DNA from: Lachnospiraceae bacterium UBA1201
GTDB lineage: Bacteria; Bacillota; Clostridia; Lachnospirales; Lachnospiraceae
DNA: 19,553 bases
Assembly: GCA_002309675.1 (NCBI GenBank)
Contig: DBXX01000113.1
Coordinates: 8,446-27,998 of the forward strand
Reading direction: 5' to 3'
A program made the position numbers and the translations under genes. The notes under the pieces are model-generated. The model worked only from the letters and a program-made list of their open reading frames with translations. It did no database searches and was not told the origin of the DNA. This document shows, one piece after another, positions 1 through 7,552 of this stretch. Each line of letters begins with the position of its first letter. The first letter of the stretch is position 1.

Positions 1-344
1 CACATCGAGCAGAACCAATACTGCTCGCCGCAGCGAACGCACGTATTCGTGTTTCCGTTTTGCATGCCACACTTCGTGCAGAACCAAAGTCTGCCCTGCT
101 GCGCATTCATCGGCGCACCCTGCGGATAATACCCCGGCGGGTAATATCCCTGCGCACCGTAGCCCGGATCCTTCGTCAGGTCCTTACGCGCGATCACCAC
201 GATAAATCCGATCAACCCCAGCAGGAAGCCCCACAAAAACGAAGTCCCCGGATTATATCCCCTATTCTTTCCGACAACGGATGAGATCGCACCCCAGATC
301 GCGCCCCAGATCAAACAATAAATCATATATGTGCCGCTGTCCAT
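1..344 (-). CDS. Zinc-ribbon membrane protein, N-terminal part (runs off left edge)
   Basis: The gene reads leftward from an ATG at 344, placed 4 nt after an AGGAGGG ribosome site, and is still open at base 1, so 114 residues are visible. Two hydrophobic segments lie at about residues 6-24 and 36-52. A Gly/Tyr/Pro-rich linker (about 60-80) follows, then a zinc ribbon with C89-x2-C92 and C102-x2-C105 and a further Cys at 112 that may start a second ribbon. The layout suggests a membrane-anchored protein with a cytoplasmic zinc ribbon. Proteins of this design are common and uncharacterised in Clostridia (family knowledge), so no function is assigned. It probably has its own promoter at 457-486. 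Confidence 0.8.
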   Translation of the reverse strand, partial: MDSGTYMIYCLIWGAIWGAISSVVGKNRGYNPGTSFLWGFLLGLIGFIVVIARKDLTKDPGYGAQGYYPPGYYPQGAPMNAQQGRLWFCTKCGMQNGNTNTCVRCGEQYWFCSM

Positions 345-456
345 ATGCCCTCCTATTCCCGACCGCCCCTCACGGTCCATACGGCCGACTCGGTCAATGA
401 TACGCTGCTTTATAACCCCCCCGATCGTCCAACCGATCGGAGAACCTTACACGTAA

Positions 457-486
457 AGTATAACATGTAAAAAGGTAGGCAAACAA
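457..486 (-). promoter_or_regulatory. Predicted sigma-A promoter of the zinc-ribbon gene
   Basis: On the minus strand a -35 TTGTTT (481-486) and a -10 TATACT (457-462) are separated by 18 bp, about 110 bp before the ATG at 344. The rest of 345-600 is AT-rich near 500 and holds no gene that I can support. I see no convincing terminator for the HAD gene that ends at 601. Confidence 0.5.
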
Positions 487-600
487 GTGCAAAATACGGT
501 ATTTTTTCTTAAATTTTCGTTAAGGAGGAAGGGGGAAATGGGTACTTAGCCAAGGTGGAAAAAGTGTGAGTTTTTAAAGAGAATCACGAAAAGGCTGGTT

Positions 601-1221
601 CTATGCGTGTTTATCTTCTCTCAGCACCTGCTCCAAATCTTCCATGGCCTGCGCCTGGCCGCCATTTACCCAGATGCACTGCATGCCGAATGCGCGGCCG
701 GCCTCGACATTTTCCAAGCGGTCGTCCAGATAAACACATTCCGTCGGATTAAGGTGATAGCGCTCGAACAAAGTCTGATAGATCTCCGGCTCCGGCTTCG
801 TGAGCTTTACTTCGTAGGAGATCACCTTGCCATCCGGCAGGTCCGTGAAGGAAAATGAGTTCCTCCAGTGGCACAGGAACATGTCTTCGGGATAGTTTGA
901 CAACAGGTAGATGCGGTAACCGCGCTTCTTAAGCCCCAACAGCCAGTCACGTGTGTCGGGGTAGCTTAGGCACAGGCGCGATGGATCTGCCCAGAAGCGA
1001 TCGTAGAGGTCTGCTTCTTCGGGGTGCAGAGCCTTCACCTCATCCAAAACATCAGAAAAAGACCTTGCGCCGCGATCCAAGTCACTCCATATGGGGTTGA
1101 AGATCATATGCGCCGCCAAGGCCTCGATCTGTTCATCTGTCATGTTCAATTCCTGCATATATTCGCGGAAGCGGAAGTGCACGAGCACATTTCCGATGTC
1201 GAAAATGACATTCTTGATCAT
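601..1221 (-). CDS. HAD superfamily phosphatase, YihX-like
   Basis: A 206-residue HAD subfamily IA hydrolase. Motif I is DIGNVLVHF (nucleophile D8). The second Asp of the usual DxD is replaced by Gly, as in the YihX-type branch of sugar-phosphate and FMN phosphatases (family knowledge). Motif II is LSN (S108, N109), the motif III lysine is K142 in TKPEPEIY, and motif IV is LDD (D166, D167). The start at 1221 gives the normal N-terminus directly before motif I; a longer reading to 1281 would overlap the upstream gene. Only 4 nt separate it from that gene's stop and there is no strong ribosome site, so it is probably translated by coupling. The substrate cannot be read from sequence. Confidence 0.9.
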   Translation of the reverse strand: MIKNVIFDIGNVLVHFRFREYMQELNMTDEQIEALAAHMIFNPIWSDLDRGARSFSDVLDEVKALHPEEADLYDRFWADPSRLCLSYPDTRDWLLGLKKRGYRIYLLSNYPEDMFLCHWRNSFSFTDLPDGKVISYEVKLTKPEPEIYQTLFERYHLNPTECVYLDDRLENVEAGRAFGMQCIWVNGGQAQAMEDLEQVLREDKHA

Positions 1222-1225
1222 GCGA

Positions 1226-1450
1226 TCAGTCCGACTTCTTTCCGAACAGTCCGCCGAGTTTGGACGTGATACCGTCGACATTGATCTTCGCCTTAACCGC
1301 GGAGATAACGCTGTCGATCTGATCCTCGGGAAGGTCTACGCCCGCAACCTCTTCTACAACTTTTGTCGGTTCGGATTTGAAGCGCTCCTGCATCTTCGGA
1401 TCATCCTTTACCTTTGCTACGATCTCTTCAACTTTTGCTTTAATATCCAT
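1226..1450 (-). CDS. Small charged helical protein, function unknown
   Basis: A 74-residue protein with a perfect AGGAGG nine bases before the ATG and a good promoter upstream. It is almost entirely predicted helix, rich in Lys, Glu and Val, with a central segment containing GVDLPEDQI and a tail reading LGGLFGKKSD. The central block (Phe, then Asp/Glu-Pro, then helix, then GV-x-LPE) resembles the helical leader domain of NHLP/Nif11-type peptides. There is no core peptide of useful length, no modification enzyme and no exporter nearby, so I do not call it a leader peptide. It is the first gene of a two-gene operon with the HAD phosphatase. Confidence 0.82.
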   Translation of the reverse strand: MDIKAKVEEIVAKVKDDPKMQERFKSEPTKVVEEVAGVDLPEDQIDSVISAVKAKINVDGITSKLGGLFGKKSD

Positions 1451-1513
1451 TTGAAAAACCTCCTAAGTTCGTCCTCTTTACGGCCATGCAAATGCACCAG
1501 CCTCATCGAGTTC

Positions 1514-1542
1514 ATTATACTCTTTTTGCGCCAAAAATACAA
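1514..1542 (-). promoter_or_regulatory. Sigma-A promoter of the small protein-HAD operon
   Basis: The minus strand carries TTGTAT (1537-1542), a 17-bp spacer and a perfect TATAAT (1514-1519), about 65 bp before the ATG at 1450. It diverges from the ABC-F promoter; the two -35 boxes are only about 18 bp apart. Confidence 0.75.
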
Positions 1543-1560
1543 GGAATGATTTTTGTCTGC

Positions 1561-1589
1561 TTGCATTTTCCGCGTTTTTCCATTAAGAT
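1561..1589 (+). promoter_or_regulatory. Sigma-A promoter of the ABC-F gene
   Basis: TTGCAT (1561-1566), 17-bp spacer, TAAGAT (1584-1589). This leaves a leader of roughly 55 nt before the ABC-F start at 1652. No attenuator or leader peptide of the kind seen with antibiotic-resistance ABC-F genes fits in that length. Confidence 0.6.
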
Positions 1590-1651
1590 AGTACACGGCG
1601 GCCGTCATTGGGCGGATGCGCCACAAACACAAGGAAAATCAGGAGTTTATC

Positions 1652-3586
1652 ATGATACTGGCAGTCGGTCACATCCGCAAAGAATTCACCGAAAAGGTCG
1701 TCCTTAGCGATGTTTCCTTTCACATAGAAGCGCACGAGAAAGCCGCGATCGTCGGGGTCAACGGCGCGGGCAAGTCTACCCTTTTGAAGATCATTTGCGG
1801 GGAAATGACGCCCGAAGAGGGGCAGGTCACCCTGCAGAAGGATCTAAGCCTCGGCTACCTCGCGCAGCATCAGGAAATGACCGGCGAGCTGACGATCCTC
1901 GAGACCATGCTGAGCGCGCGTGGCGAGCTGCTGGAACTGGAGCAGAAACTGCGCGAACTGGAACATAAAATGAAGGAGGTCTCCGGCGACGAACTGGAGG
2001 CCGTCATGGCGGCGTACACCCGTGTGGACCACGCGTTCGAAAGCGGCGGCGGCTACGCTTACCAGAGTGAGGTCACCGGCATATTGAAGGGCCTCGGATT
2101 TGCCGAGGAGGACTTTAACCGGCAGACGCAGACTCTGTCCGGAGGCCAGCGCATGCGCGTGGCGCTCGGACGGTTGCTACTCATAAAGCCGGATCTTCTG
2201 CTGCTCGACGAGCCGACGAACCATCTGGACTTAAATTCCATCCTCTGGCTGGAGGACTACCTGCGCAGCTACGAAGGCAGCGTCCTCATCGTCTCCCACG
2301 ACCGGTATTTCCTGGACCGCGTCGTGACGAAGATCATTGACATTGACCATACACATTGTAATGTTTACAACTGCAACTACACCGAGTTCGTCGCGCGAAA
2401 GAAGCAGATGCTCGAGGTGCAGATGCATCAATATGAAAACCAGCAGGCGCAGATCCGCCATCAGGAGCAGGTCATCGAGAAGCTGCGTTCGTTCAACCGC
2501 GAAAAGTCGATCAAACGCGCGGAGAGCCGCGAGAAGATGCTGAATAAAATCGAGGTGCTGGAGAAACCCGTCACCGACGACGATACCATGACCATCCGCT
2601 TAAATCCCGCCGTCGTCAGCGGAAACGATGTGCTCACGGTGCGCGGGCTGTCGAAGTCCTACGGCAGCCTGAACTTGTTTTCCGATCTGGACATCGACAT
2701 CAAGCGCGGCGAGCGCGTGGCTCTGATCGGGGACAATGGAACCGGTAAGACGACGATCCTGCGTATCCTGAACGGGCTGGAGACGCCCGACAGCGGAAAG
2801 ATCGTGCTCGGCGCGAAGGTCGAGGTCGCTTACTACGACCAGGAGCACCACGTCCTACACAACGAGAAGACACTGTTCGACGAACTGTCCGACACCTACC
2901 CGAACATGAATAACACCCAGATCCGCAATGTGCTCGCGGCCTTCCTGTTCACGGGAGATGATGTTTTCAAGCGCATCGGCGATCTGTCCGGCGGCGAGCG
3001 CGGCCGCGTCTCGCTCGCGAAGCTCATGCTCACGAACGCGAACTTCCTGATCCTTGATGAGCCGACGAACCACCTCGACATTCTGTCGAAGGAGATCCTC
3101 GAGGATGCGCTCCTTAGCTATACCGGAACCGTATTTTACGTGTCCCACGACCGATATTTCATCAACAAGACCGCGACCCGCATCCTGGATCTGACCGGTC
3201 ATACCGTTAAAAACTATCTGGGTAACTACGACTACTACCTGGAGAAGAAGGCGCAGGCCGCCCTGGCAGCGTCAAACGCGGCAAATGCGGCATTGTCCTC
3301 ATCGACAGCTTCTAACACGGATAGTGACGGAAAACTCTCCTACGAGGCTGAGAAACGCCGTCAGGCGGCTCTGCGTAAGCAGAAGAACGACCTGGCCCGC
3401 TGCGAGGCACGAATCGAAGAACTGGAGGGTAAGAACCGCGAGATCGACGAACTGCTGACGCAGGAGGAAGTCTTCACGAATGTGGCCCGTCTGATGGAAC
3501 TTCAGAAAGAAAAGCAGGCTGCCGAAGACGAACTGACGACCCTCTACGAAACCTGGGAGGAACTGTCAGCTTCGCTGGAAGAGTAA
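1652..3586 (+). CDS. ABC-F family ribosome-associated ATPase, YdiF-like
   Basis: A 644-residue soluble protein with two ABC domains in tandem and no membrane segments. The first domain has Walker A GVNGAGKST (35-43), signature LSGGQ (162-166) and Walker B LLLLDEP (182-188). The second has Walker A GDNGTGKTT (360-368), signature LSGGE (445-449) and Walker B FLILDEP (465-471). Between them, residues 240-310 form the basic helical P-site tRNA interaction linker. A low-complexity Ala/Ser stretch (535-560) leads to a C-terminal coiled coil (562-644). This is the YdiF-type layout and length. ABC-F proteins act on the ribosomal E site in translation; the short leader and the architecture favour a housekeeping role over resistance (inference). 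The start at 1652 has AGGAG six bases upstream; an in-frame ATG at 1616 has none. Confidence 0.95.
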   Translation: MILAVGHIRKEFTEKVVLSDVSFHIEAHEKAAIVGVNGAGKSTLLKIICGEMTPEEGQVTLQKDLSLGYLAQHQEMTGELTILETMLSARGELLELEQKLRELEHKMKEVSGDELEAVMAAYTRVDHAFESGGGYAYQSEVTGILKGLGFAEEDFNRQTQTLSGGQRMRVALGRLLLIKPDLLLLDEPTNHLDLNSILWLEDYLRSYEGSVLIVSHDRYFLDRVVTKIIDIDHTHCNVYNCNYTEFVARKKQMLEVQMHQYENQQAQIRHQEQVIEKLRSFNREKSIKRAESREKMLNKIEVLEKPVTDDDTMTIRLNPAVVSGNDVLTVRGLSKSYGSLNLFSDLDIDIKRGERVALIGDNGTGKTTILRILNGLETPDSGKIVLGAKVEVAYYDQEHHVLHNEKTLFDELSDTYPNMNNTQIRNVLAAFLFTGDDVFKRIGDLSGGERGRVSLAKLMLTNANFLILDEPTNHLDILSKEILEDALLSYTGTVFYVSHDRYFINKTATRILDLTGHTVKNYLGNYDYYLEKKAQAALAASNAANAALSSSTASNTDSDGKLSYEAEKRRQAALRKQKNDLARCEARIEELEGKNREIDELLTQEEVFTNVARLMELQKEKQAAEDELTTLYETWEELSASLEE

Positions 3587-3598
3587 GCTTCGTTCTTT

Positions 3599-3900
3599 TG
3601 TTCGCCACCCCCGGCTCTGAAACAGGCTCTAGCGGCACGAAGATGCGAACATAACTTGTGTTTTTCATCTTTTGTTCGCATCCTCGGCTCTGAAACAGAC
3701 TCTGGCTTCATGAAAATGCGAACATTACATGTAATTTTCATCTTTTGTTCGCATCCTCGGCTCCGAAACAGGCTCCGGCTGTATGAAAATGCGAACATTG
3801 CATGTGATTCTCATCTTTTGTTCGCATCCCTCAGCTCTGAAACAGGCTCTAGCTGCATGAAAATGCGAACAAAGCATGCGATTTTCGCCCCTATGTTCGC
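3599..3900. repeat. 73-bp tandem palindromic repeat array (4 copies plus terminal arm)
   Basis: Four copies start at 3599, 3673, 3746 and 3819 (steps 74, 73, 73), and a fifth TGTTCGC arm at 3894 closes the array. Each copy has a 52-53-bp body that begins TGTTCGC and ends GCGAACA, in copies 2-4 as the 9-bp inverted pair TGTTCGCAT/ATGCGAACA. A 21-22-bp AT-rich spacer follows. The spacer is conserved too and in copy 2 contains the palindrome TTACATGTAA. A second pairing, ATGAAAAT with ATTTTCAT, spans the body-spacer junction and excludes the first. The period is not a multiple of 3 and no ORF across it keeps a repeating peptide, so it is probably noncoding. It starts 12 nt after the ABC-F stop and would be transcribed as its 3' UTR. 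Confidence 0.9.
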
Positions 3901-3930
3901 CGTCATAGCGTCGAGCAGGCGTATACAACA

Positions 3931-3967
3931 AAAAGCCGCCATGTGAGAACCTCACACGGCGGCTTTT
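3931..3967. terminator. Bidirectional intrinsic terminator between convergent genes
   Basis: The arms AAAAGCCGCC and GGCGGCTTTT pair perfectly, then after one A/C mismatch TGTGAG pairs with CTCACA around a 3-nt loop. A-tract and T-tract flank the stem, so it can end the ABC-F/array transcript on plus and the small 4053-4259 gene on minus. Confidence 0.88.
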
Positions 3968-4007
3968 ATCGAAAGGATCAACGAAGATCCATAAGCGATG
4001 TTCAGGC

Positions 4008-4039
4008 GTTCGATCGCGCCGCGAGCGGCGCGGGCGAAC
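4008..4039. other. Very GC-rich hairpin 3' of the small gene
   Basis: GTTCG, then a 2-base mismatch, then CGCGCCGC pairs with GCGGCGCG and CGAAC around a minimal loop. It lies 13 bp past the stop of the 4053-4259 gene and 40 bp before the real terminator. It has no T-tract on either strand, so it is not itself an intrinsic terminator. It may stabilise the mRNA 3' end (inference). Confidence 0.7.
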
Positions 4040-4052
4040 TTAGGCAAATCAT

Positions 4053-4259
4053 TTATGCTACTTTCTTTTCCTTCAGAGCGTCGTATACAGTCTGATACTT
4101 CTCTCTGGCGGTCATGGTCTCGTCGACCTCACCGAGGTTGAGGATGCGGTACAGTGCCTGCATCTCCGACTCGGACCACTGGAAAGCGAATGTCTTGTTA
4201 AACATTTCAAATCTCTCTTCGTTGTTTCTGCATGCTAAAAATTCTCTAAGCATATCCAT
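4053..4259 (-). CDS. Small acidic helical protein, unknown function
   Basis: A 68-residue protein with an AGGTG ribosome site 4 nt before the ATG, a well-formed promoter, a structured leader and a terminator, so it is a complete independent transcription unit. The composition is helical and charged with aromatics in the middle (FNKTFAFQW) and an MTAREKYQTVYDALKEKK tail; there is no signal peptide or membrane segment. I do not recognise the family. One Cys near residue 10 does not suggest a metal site. Its monocistronic, highly structured transcript would fit a regulated or abundant small protein (inference). Confidence 0.78.
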   Translation of the reverse strand: MDMLREFLACRNNEERFEMFNKTFAFQWSESEMQALYRILNLGEVDETMTAREKYQTVYDALKEKKVA

Positions 4260-4346
4260 TCAACACCTCTTTTCCTATCCGGGCCTTAAAAAATCAAAGC
4301 CCACCTTGCACACTTGTGACTTCGGGCGTCCCCTCATCACGCCCTC
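4260..4346 (-). promoter_or_regulatory. Structured 5' leader of the small gene
   Basis: Between the -10 box and the ATG the minus-strand RNA can form three small hairpins in a row. GGGCGU pairs with ACGCCC around a 9-nt loop, then comes a CACA/UGUG mini-stem, and then GGGCUU pairs with AAGGCCC (one bulge) just before the AGGTG ribosome site. I cannot match it to a known riboswitch class. Its function is open. Confidence 0.4.
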
Positions 4347-4375
4347 ATTCTAACCGATTATTTTCCATCGCGCAA
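4347..4375 (-). promoter_or_regulatory. Sigma-A promoter of the small 4053-4259 gene
   Basis: The minus strand has TTGCGC (4370-4375), a 17-bp spacer and TAGAAT (4347-4352), placing the transcript start near 4340 and the ATG about 80 nt later. Confidence 0.65.
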
Positions 4376-4387
4376 CTAGAAGAATCG

Positions 4388-4408
4388 ACCGCTTTCCAGC
4401 GGTTTTTT
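4388..4408 (+). terminator. Plus-strand intrinsic terminator with no plus-strand gene before it
   Basis: ACCGCT pairs with AGCGGT around TTCC and is followed on plus by six T residues. The nearest upstream plus-strand gene is ABC-F, which already has a terminator at 3931-3967. It may be a backup, or it may end an unseen antisense RNA over 4053-4380. Confidence 0.7.
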
Positions 4409-4463
4409 GTGTGATTTCTGGGTGCTTTTTCCAACTAGTTTGAAATACTCCGTCAATCTGCAC

Positions 4464-4501
4464 AAAAAACATCGCCCACAGTTCAAAAAACTGTGAGCGA
4501 T
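4464..4501 (-). terminator. Second intrinsic terminator behind the aminopeptidase gene
   Basis: On minus, ATCGC and CACAGTT arms pair with AACTGTG and GCGAT (one internal mismatch), followed by six T residues (4464-4469 read in reverse). It lies about 60 bp beyond a first terminator for the same gene. The 4502-4562 stretch between them holds no ORF. Confidence 0.8.
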
Positions 4502-4562
4502 ACATAAAAATCGGGGTGTGATACTAACAACAGACTGCCGAAAAATCGTCGAATTATTGCTG

Positions 4563-4598
4563 AAAAATCCGAACGCGGACAACTCTGTCCGGTTCGGA
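4563..4598 (-). terminator. First intrinsic terminator of the LCP-aminopeptidase operon
   Basis: On minus, TCCGAA pairs with TTCGGA and inside it CGGAC with GTCCG, followed by five T residues. It begins about 20 bp after the aminopeptidase stop. Confidence 0.85.
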
Positions 4599-4618
4599 CT
4601 TTTCAAAGTCTTATATCT

Positions 4619-6031
4619 TTACATATCCAAGAATGCCTCATAGCAACGCATTGCTTCGTAGAGATCGGCTTTGTTGATGATCTCCCACGGTGCGTGCATG
4701 CTGAGTACGGGCACGCCGCAGTCAATGACCTGCATGCCGTAGTTTGCCATAATGTAGGCGATGGTTCCGCCGCCGCCTTCATCGACCCGACCCAGTTCGG
4801 CGGTCTGGTAGGTGACGCCGGCGGTGTCGAGTGCCGCGCGAATGTCGGCGATGAACTCGGCGTTTGCGTCGTTCGAACCGCTCTTTCCGCGGGAACCGGT
4901 AAATTTATTGAATACCACGCCGCAACCCATGTGAGCGGCGTTTTTCTTTTCAAACGCTGCGGCGTACAGCGGATCGAATCCGGCGCTGACGTCACAGGAC
5001 AGCATCTTCGAATTCATCATGGCACGGCGCAGCTTCAGATCGGTGTAGTCAGTCATGCAGTTGATCATCTCGGCGACCATGTTCTCGAAATACTTCGAGT
5101 GCATGCCGGTCGCGCCGACGCTGCCGATCTCCTCTTTATCGACCAGAAGTCCCACGGAAGTGTACCGCGGCGTGTCCATATGAAGGAGTGCCATAAGTGT
5201 CGGATATGCGCAGGAACGATCATCATGGCCGTAGCCTATGATCATGCTGCGATCCAGTCCCAGATCCCGCGCGGGGCCTGCCGGAACCACTTCCAGTTCC
5301 GCCGACTGAAAATCCGCTTCGTCGATACCGATGTCGCGGAGCTTATCCAGAACGAAACTCTTCACGTTCTCTTTTTCTTTGTCTTTATCCTCTTTCGAGT
5401 CGTCTTTATCCGAAGAAATGTTGATCTTCGGGCGACCTGCGATCAGAATATCCAGTTTTTCTCCCTCAATGGCCTGGGATGCGGGCTTCGACATCTGGTC
5501 AGCCGCCAGATGGATCAGAAGGTCGCTCACGCAAAATACGGGATCCTCGGGATCCTCGCCGATGGACAGGCTGACTGCGCTCTTATCCTTCTTGCAGACG
5601 ATGCCGTGCAGGGCCAGCGGCAGTGTCACCCACTGATACTTCTTGATGCCGCCGTAATAATGCGTGTCCATGTATGCCATCTTCCCGGCCTCATACAGCG
5701 GGTTCTGCTTAATATCCATTCGCGGCGAGTCGATATGCGCGCCGATAATGCGCATGCCCTTCTCGATGGGCTCACGGCCAATGACCGCCAGCATGATCTG
5801 CTTACCCATCTGCACGCTGTATACGCGGTCACCGGGGACCAGAACCTCCCCGCGGGCAATGACTTCCTGCAGGTTCTTAAAACCGCAGACCTTCGCCATG
5901 GAGACGGCGCGGCTCACGCACTCGCGCTCGGTCTTACACTCGGAAATGAACTCCTTGTAATCCGTCGCGAACTGCTCCAGATCGTTTAACTGTTCTTCGT
6001 TGTAGCGTTTCCATGCGCTCTTTCGTTCCAT
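4619..6031 (-). CDS. M18 family zinc aminopeptidase
   Basis: A 470-residue cytosolic metallo-aminopeptidase of the M18 (aspartyl aminopeptidase-like) family, normal in length. Zinc and catalytic residues are in place: H99 in GAHIDSP, D270 in GYGHDDRS, the glutamate pair E300/E301 in DKEEIGSVG, D347 in CDVSAGFDP and H446 in MHAPWE. A Lys/Asp/Glu-rich insert at about 207-223 (SSDKDDSKEDKDKEKEN) is probably a surface loop. It removes N-terminal residues in peptide turnover; acidic specificity is typical but cannot be proven here. The ATG at 6031 has GGAGG five bases upstream; a GTG two codons earlier touches the ribosome site and is unlikely. It lies 32 bp behind the LCP gene, probably in the same operon. 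Confidence 0.93.
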   Translation of the reverse strand: MERKSAWKRYNEEQLNDLEQFATDYKEFISECKTERECVSRAVSMAKVCGFKNLQEVIARGEVLVPGDRVYSVQMGKQIMLAVIGREPIEKGMRIIGAHIDSPRMDIKQNPLYEAGKMAYMDTHYYGGIKKYQWVTLPLALHGIVCKKDKSAVSLSIGEDPEDPVFCVSDLLIHLAADQMSKPASQAIEGEKLDILIAGRPKINISSDKDDSKEDKDKEKENVKSFVLDKLRDIGIDEADFQSAELEVVPAGPARDLGLDRSMIIGYGHDDRSCAYPTLMALLHMDTPRYTSVGLLVDKEEIGSVGATGMHSKYFENMVAEMINCMTDYTDLKLRRAMMNSKMLSCDVSAGFDPLYAAAFEKKNAAHMGCGVVFNKFTGSRGKSGSNDANAEFIADIRAALDTAGVTYQTAELGRVDEGGGGTIAYIMANYGMQVIDCGVPVLSMHAPWEIINKADLYEAMRCYEAFLDM

Positions 6032-6063
6032 AAACACCTCCGTTACATTGGCCGAAAATACAA

Positions 6064-7455
6064 CTATTCTACATTCGTTCCGTTCACAATGCTCTGCAGC
6101 ATCTCGGAATGTACATCAAAATCGATTCCGATGACCTGTTTCTTATCGATGGTCACAGGCTTACCGGTATTTCCCATCGGGATACGTTTTTCAACGATAT
6201 CATACTTAAAGAATGCAGGCGCACTCCAAACCAGATCGGTCAGCATGTCGACCGACATGTTGGTCGTGATCAGCGGCAGGATCGTATCCAGGGCGGAAAT
6301 AATGCCCGGGATCGACTGGCTCTTTAACTGTCTCACGGCTGCATTGATCACGTTACGCTGGCGTTGCGTTCTCGCATAGTCCGATCCGACGTAGCGGATA
6401 CGTGCATAAGCGAGTGCCTGCGGACCGTTCAGGTGCAGATTACCGATCTGACCCTCTGCCAGTTTATCGACCGATGCTTCACGGCCATACAAACCGTTGA
6501 TCTCGTTGAGGTATTCATTGATCCAATGACGCTCTTCTTCGGAAACTTCGATGTCGACACCGCCGACCGCATCCACACCTAAGATGAAGGAAAGGAAATC
6601 CACGCGGGCGTAATAGTCGATACGTACGCCGAAGTTCGTTTCGATCGTGTCGATCAAAAGCGGCGCACCGCCGTAAGCATAGGCGGAATTTATACGGTCG
6701 CCTCCGCGGCCGGGGATCACGACGTAGACATCTCGCATGATGCTCGTCATATAGATTTTTTTCTGTTTTTCATTTATGGTCAGGATGATGATGGCATCGG
6801 CGCGTCCATTCAGATGCGCGCGGGCGTCAATACCCAGAAGCAGGATATTGGTGACGCCATCCTTCTCCAGTTCCGGTGCGACCGTCGGTTCCTGCGTTTC
6901 CTTCGGCTTCCCGCCGAACGTTTCCTCCGGCTCTGTCGCTTCCGTGGTCATACGACTGAGAATGATATCGATCTGGCTCTGAAGTTCGGCAACGGCCTCC
7001 GACGGCGAGTCCGTAACGGGCTCAGCGGTCGACTCAATGCCCTCTTCGTTATCATCCAGCGTTTCATCCGGCGCCATCGTGGATACGGAAGCTTCATCCT
7101 CATAATGGATCTTTTTAACGAAGTGACGCACGATCGCATGGATGAGAAACCATCCCAGCAGAACGATCAATGCCAATATCAAAACTATAATGCAAATACG
7201 GCGAATGATCTTGCGTCTGCGCCTCTGTTTCGCCCTTCTATTACGCGATTCGATGCGGTGTTGTGTACTTTCGGAAGCTCCGGTCGTCCGCTTTCGCGCT
7301 ACTATTTTTTCGGTGCCCTTGCCGCGACTGCCGGAAGCAGCCTTTGAACTACTCTGTGCTTCCAAGCGTTTCTGCTGCTCCAGGATGCGTGCGAATTCGC
7401 GTGCGCGCTCTTCCTGGCTGCGGTCTCCCCGGTCACCGGTATTTCTTGTATCCAT
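6064..7455 (-). CDS. LytR-CpsA-Psr (LCP) family envelope protein
   Basis: A 463-residue single-pass membrane protein. The N-terminal 85 residues are cytoplasmic and strongly basic, ending in a poly-Arg run. One membrane helix lies at about 86-109. An acidic Glu/Thr/Pro linker (115-197) is followed by the extracellular LCP domain (200 to about 385). Conserved LCP features are GIDARAHLNGRADAIIIL (208-225), the SIMRD motif with R241, INSAYAYGG (255-263) and the LNGPQALAYARIRY block with the Asp/Arg-rich stretch that follows. LCP enzymes transfer lipid-linked glycopolymers such as teichoic acids or capsule to peptidoglycan (family knowledge). The start at 7455 has AGGAGG eight bases upstream; in-frame ATGs further up have no ribosome site. 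Confidence 0.93.
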   Translation of the reverse strand: MDTRNTGDRGDRSQEERAREFARILEQQKRLEAQSSSKAASGSRGKGTEKIVARKRTTGASESTQHRIESRNRRAKQRRRRKIIRRICIIVLILALIVLLGWFLIHAIVRHFVKKIHYEDEASVSTMAPDETLDDNEEGIESTAEPVTDSPSEAVAELQSQIDIILSRMTTEATEPEETFGGKPKETQEPTVAPELEKDGVTNILLLGIDARAHLNGRADAIIILTINEKQKKIYMTSIMRDVYVVIPGRGGDRINSAYAYGGAPLLIDTIETNFGVRIDYYARVDFLSFILGVDAVGGVDIEVSEEERHWINEYLNEINGLYGREASVDKLAEGQIGNLHLNGPQALAYARIRYVGSDYARTQRQRNVINAAVRQLKSQSIPGIISALDTILPLITTNMSVDMLTDLVWSAPAFFKYDIVEKRIPMGNTGKPVTIDKKQVIGIDFDVHSEMLQSIVNGTNVE

Positions 7456-7523
7456 GTATAAAAACCTCCTGTCGGCAAACATAGCCTCCCCCCGAAGCAT
7501 GCCTTAGCCGCACATACTCACTA

Positions 7524-7552
7524 AGTATACCACCACGTCGGAAAATAAACAA
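7524..7552 (-). promoter_or_regulatory. Sigma-A promoter of the LCP-aminopeptidase operon
   Basis: The minus strand has TTGTTT (7547-7552), 17 bp, TATACT (7524-7529). Its -35 overlaps one arm of the inverted repeat shared with the argG promoter. Confidence 0.72.

Noticed and set aside
3715..3754. LexA box from CGAAC and GTTCG motifs
   Set aside because: The two half-sites are more than 20 bp apart, while a Gram-positive LexA box needs 4 bp.
3599..3900. CRISPR-like array
   Set aside because: The parts between the repeats are also conserved, units are too long and there are no cas genes.
3656..3946. Open frames on both strands through the 73-bp array
   Set aside because: The period is not a multiple of three, so no repeating protein results, and none has a ribosome site.
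4694..5989. 431-codon plus-strand open frame opposite the aminopeptidase
   Set aside because: It lies entirely over the conserved M18 gene, has no ribosome site and its His/Val/Leu-rich composition is what antisense reading of such a gene gives.
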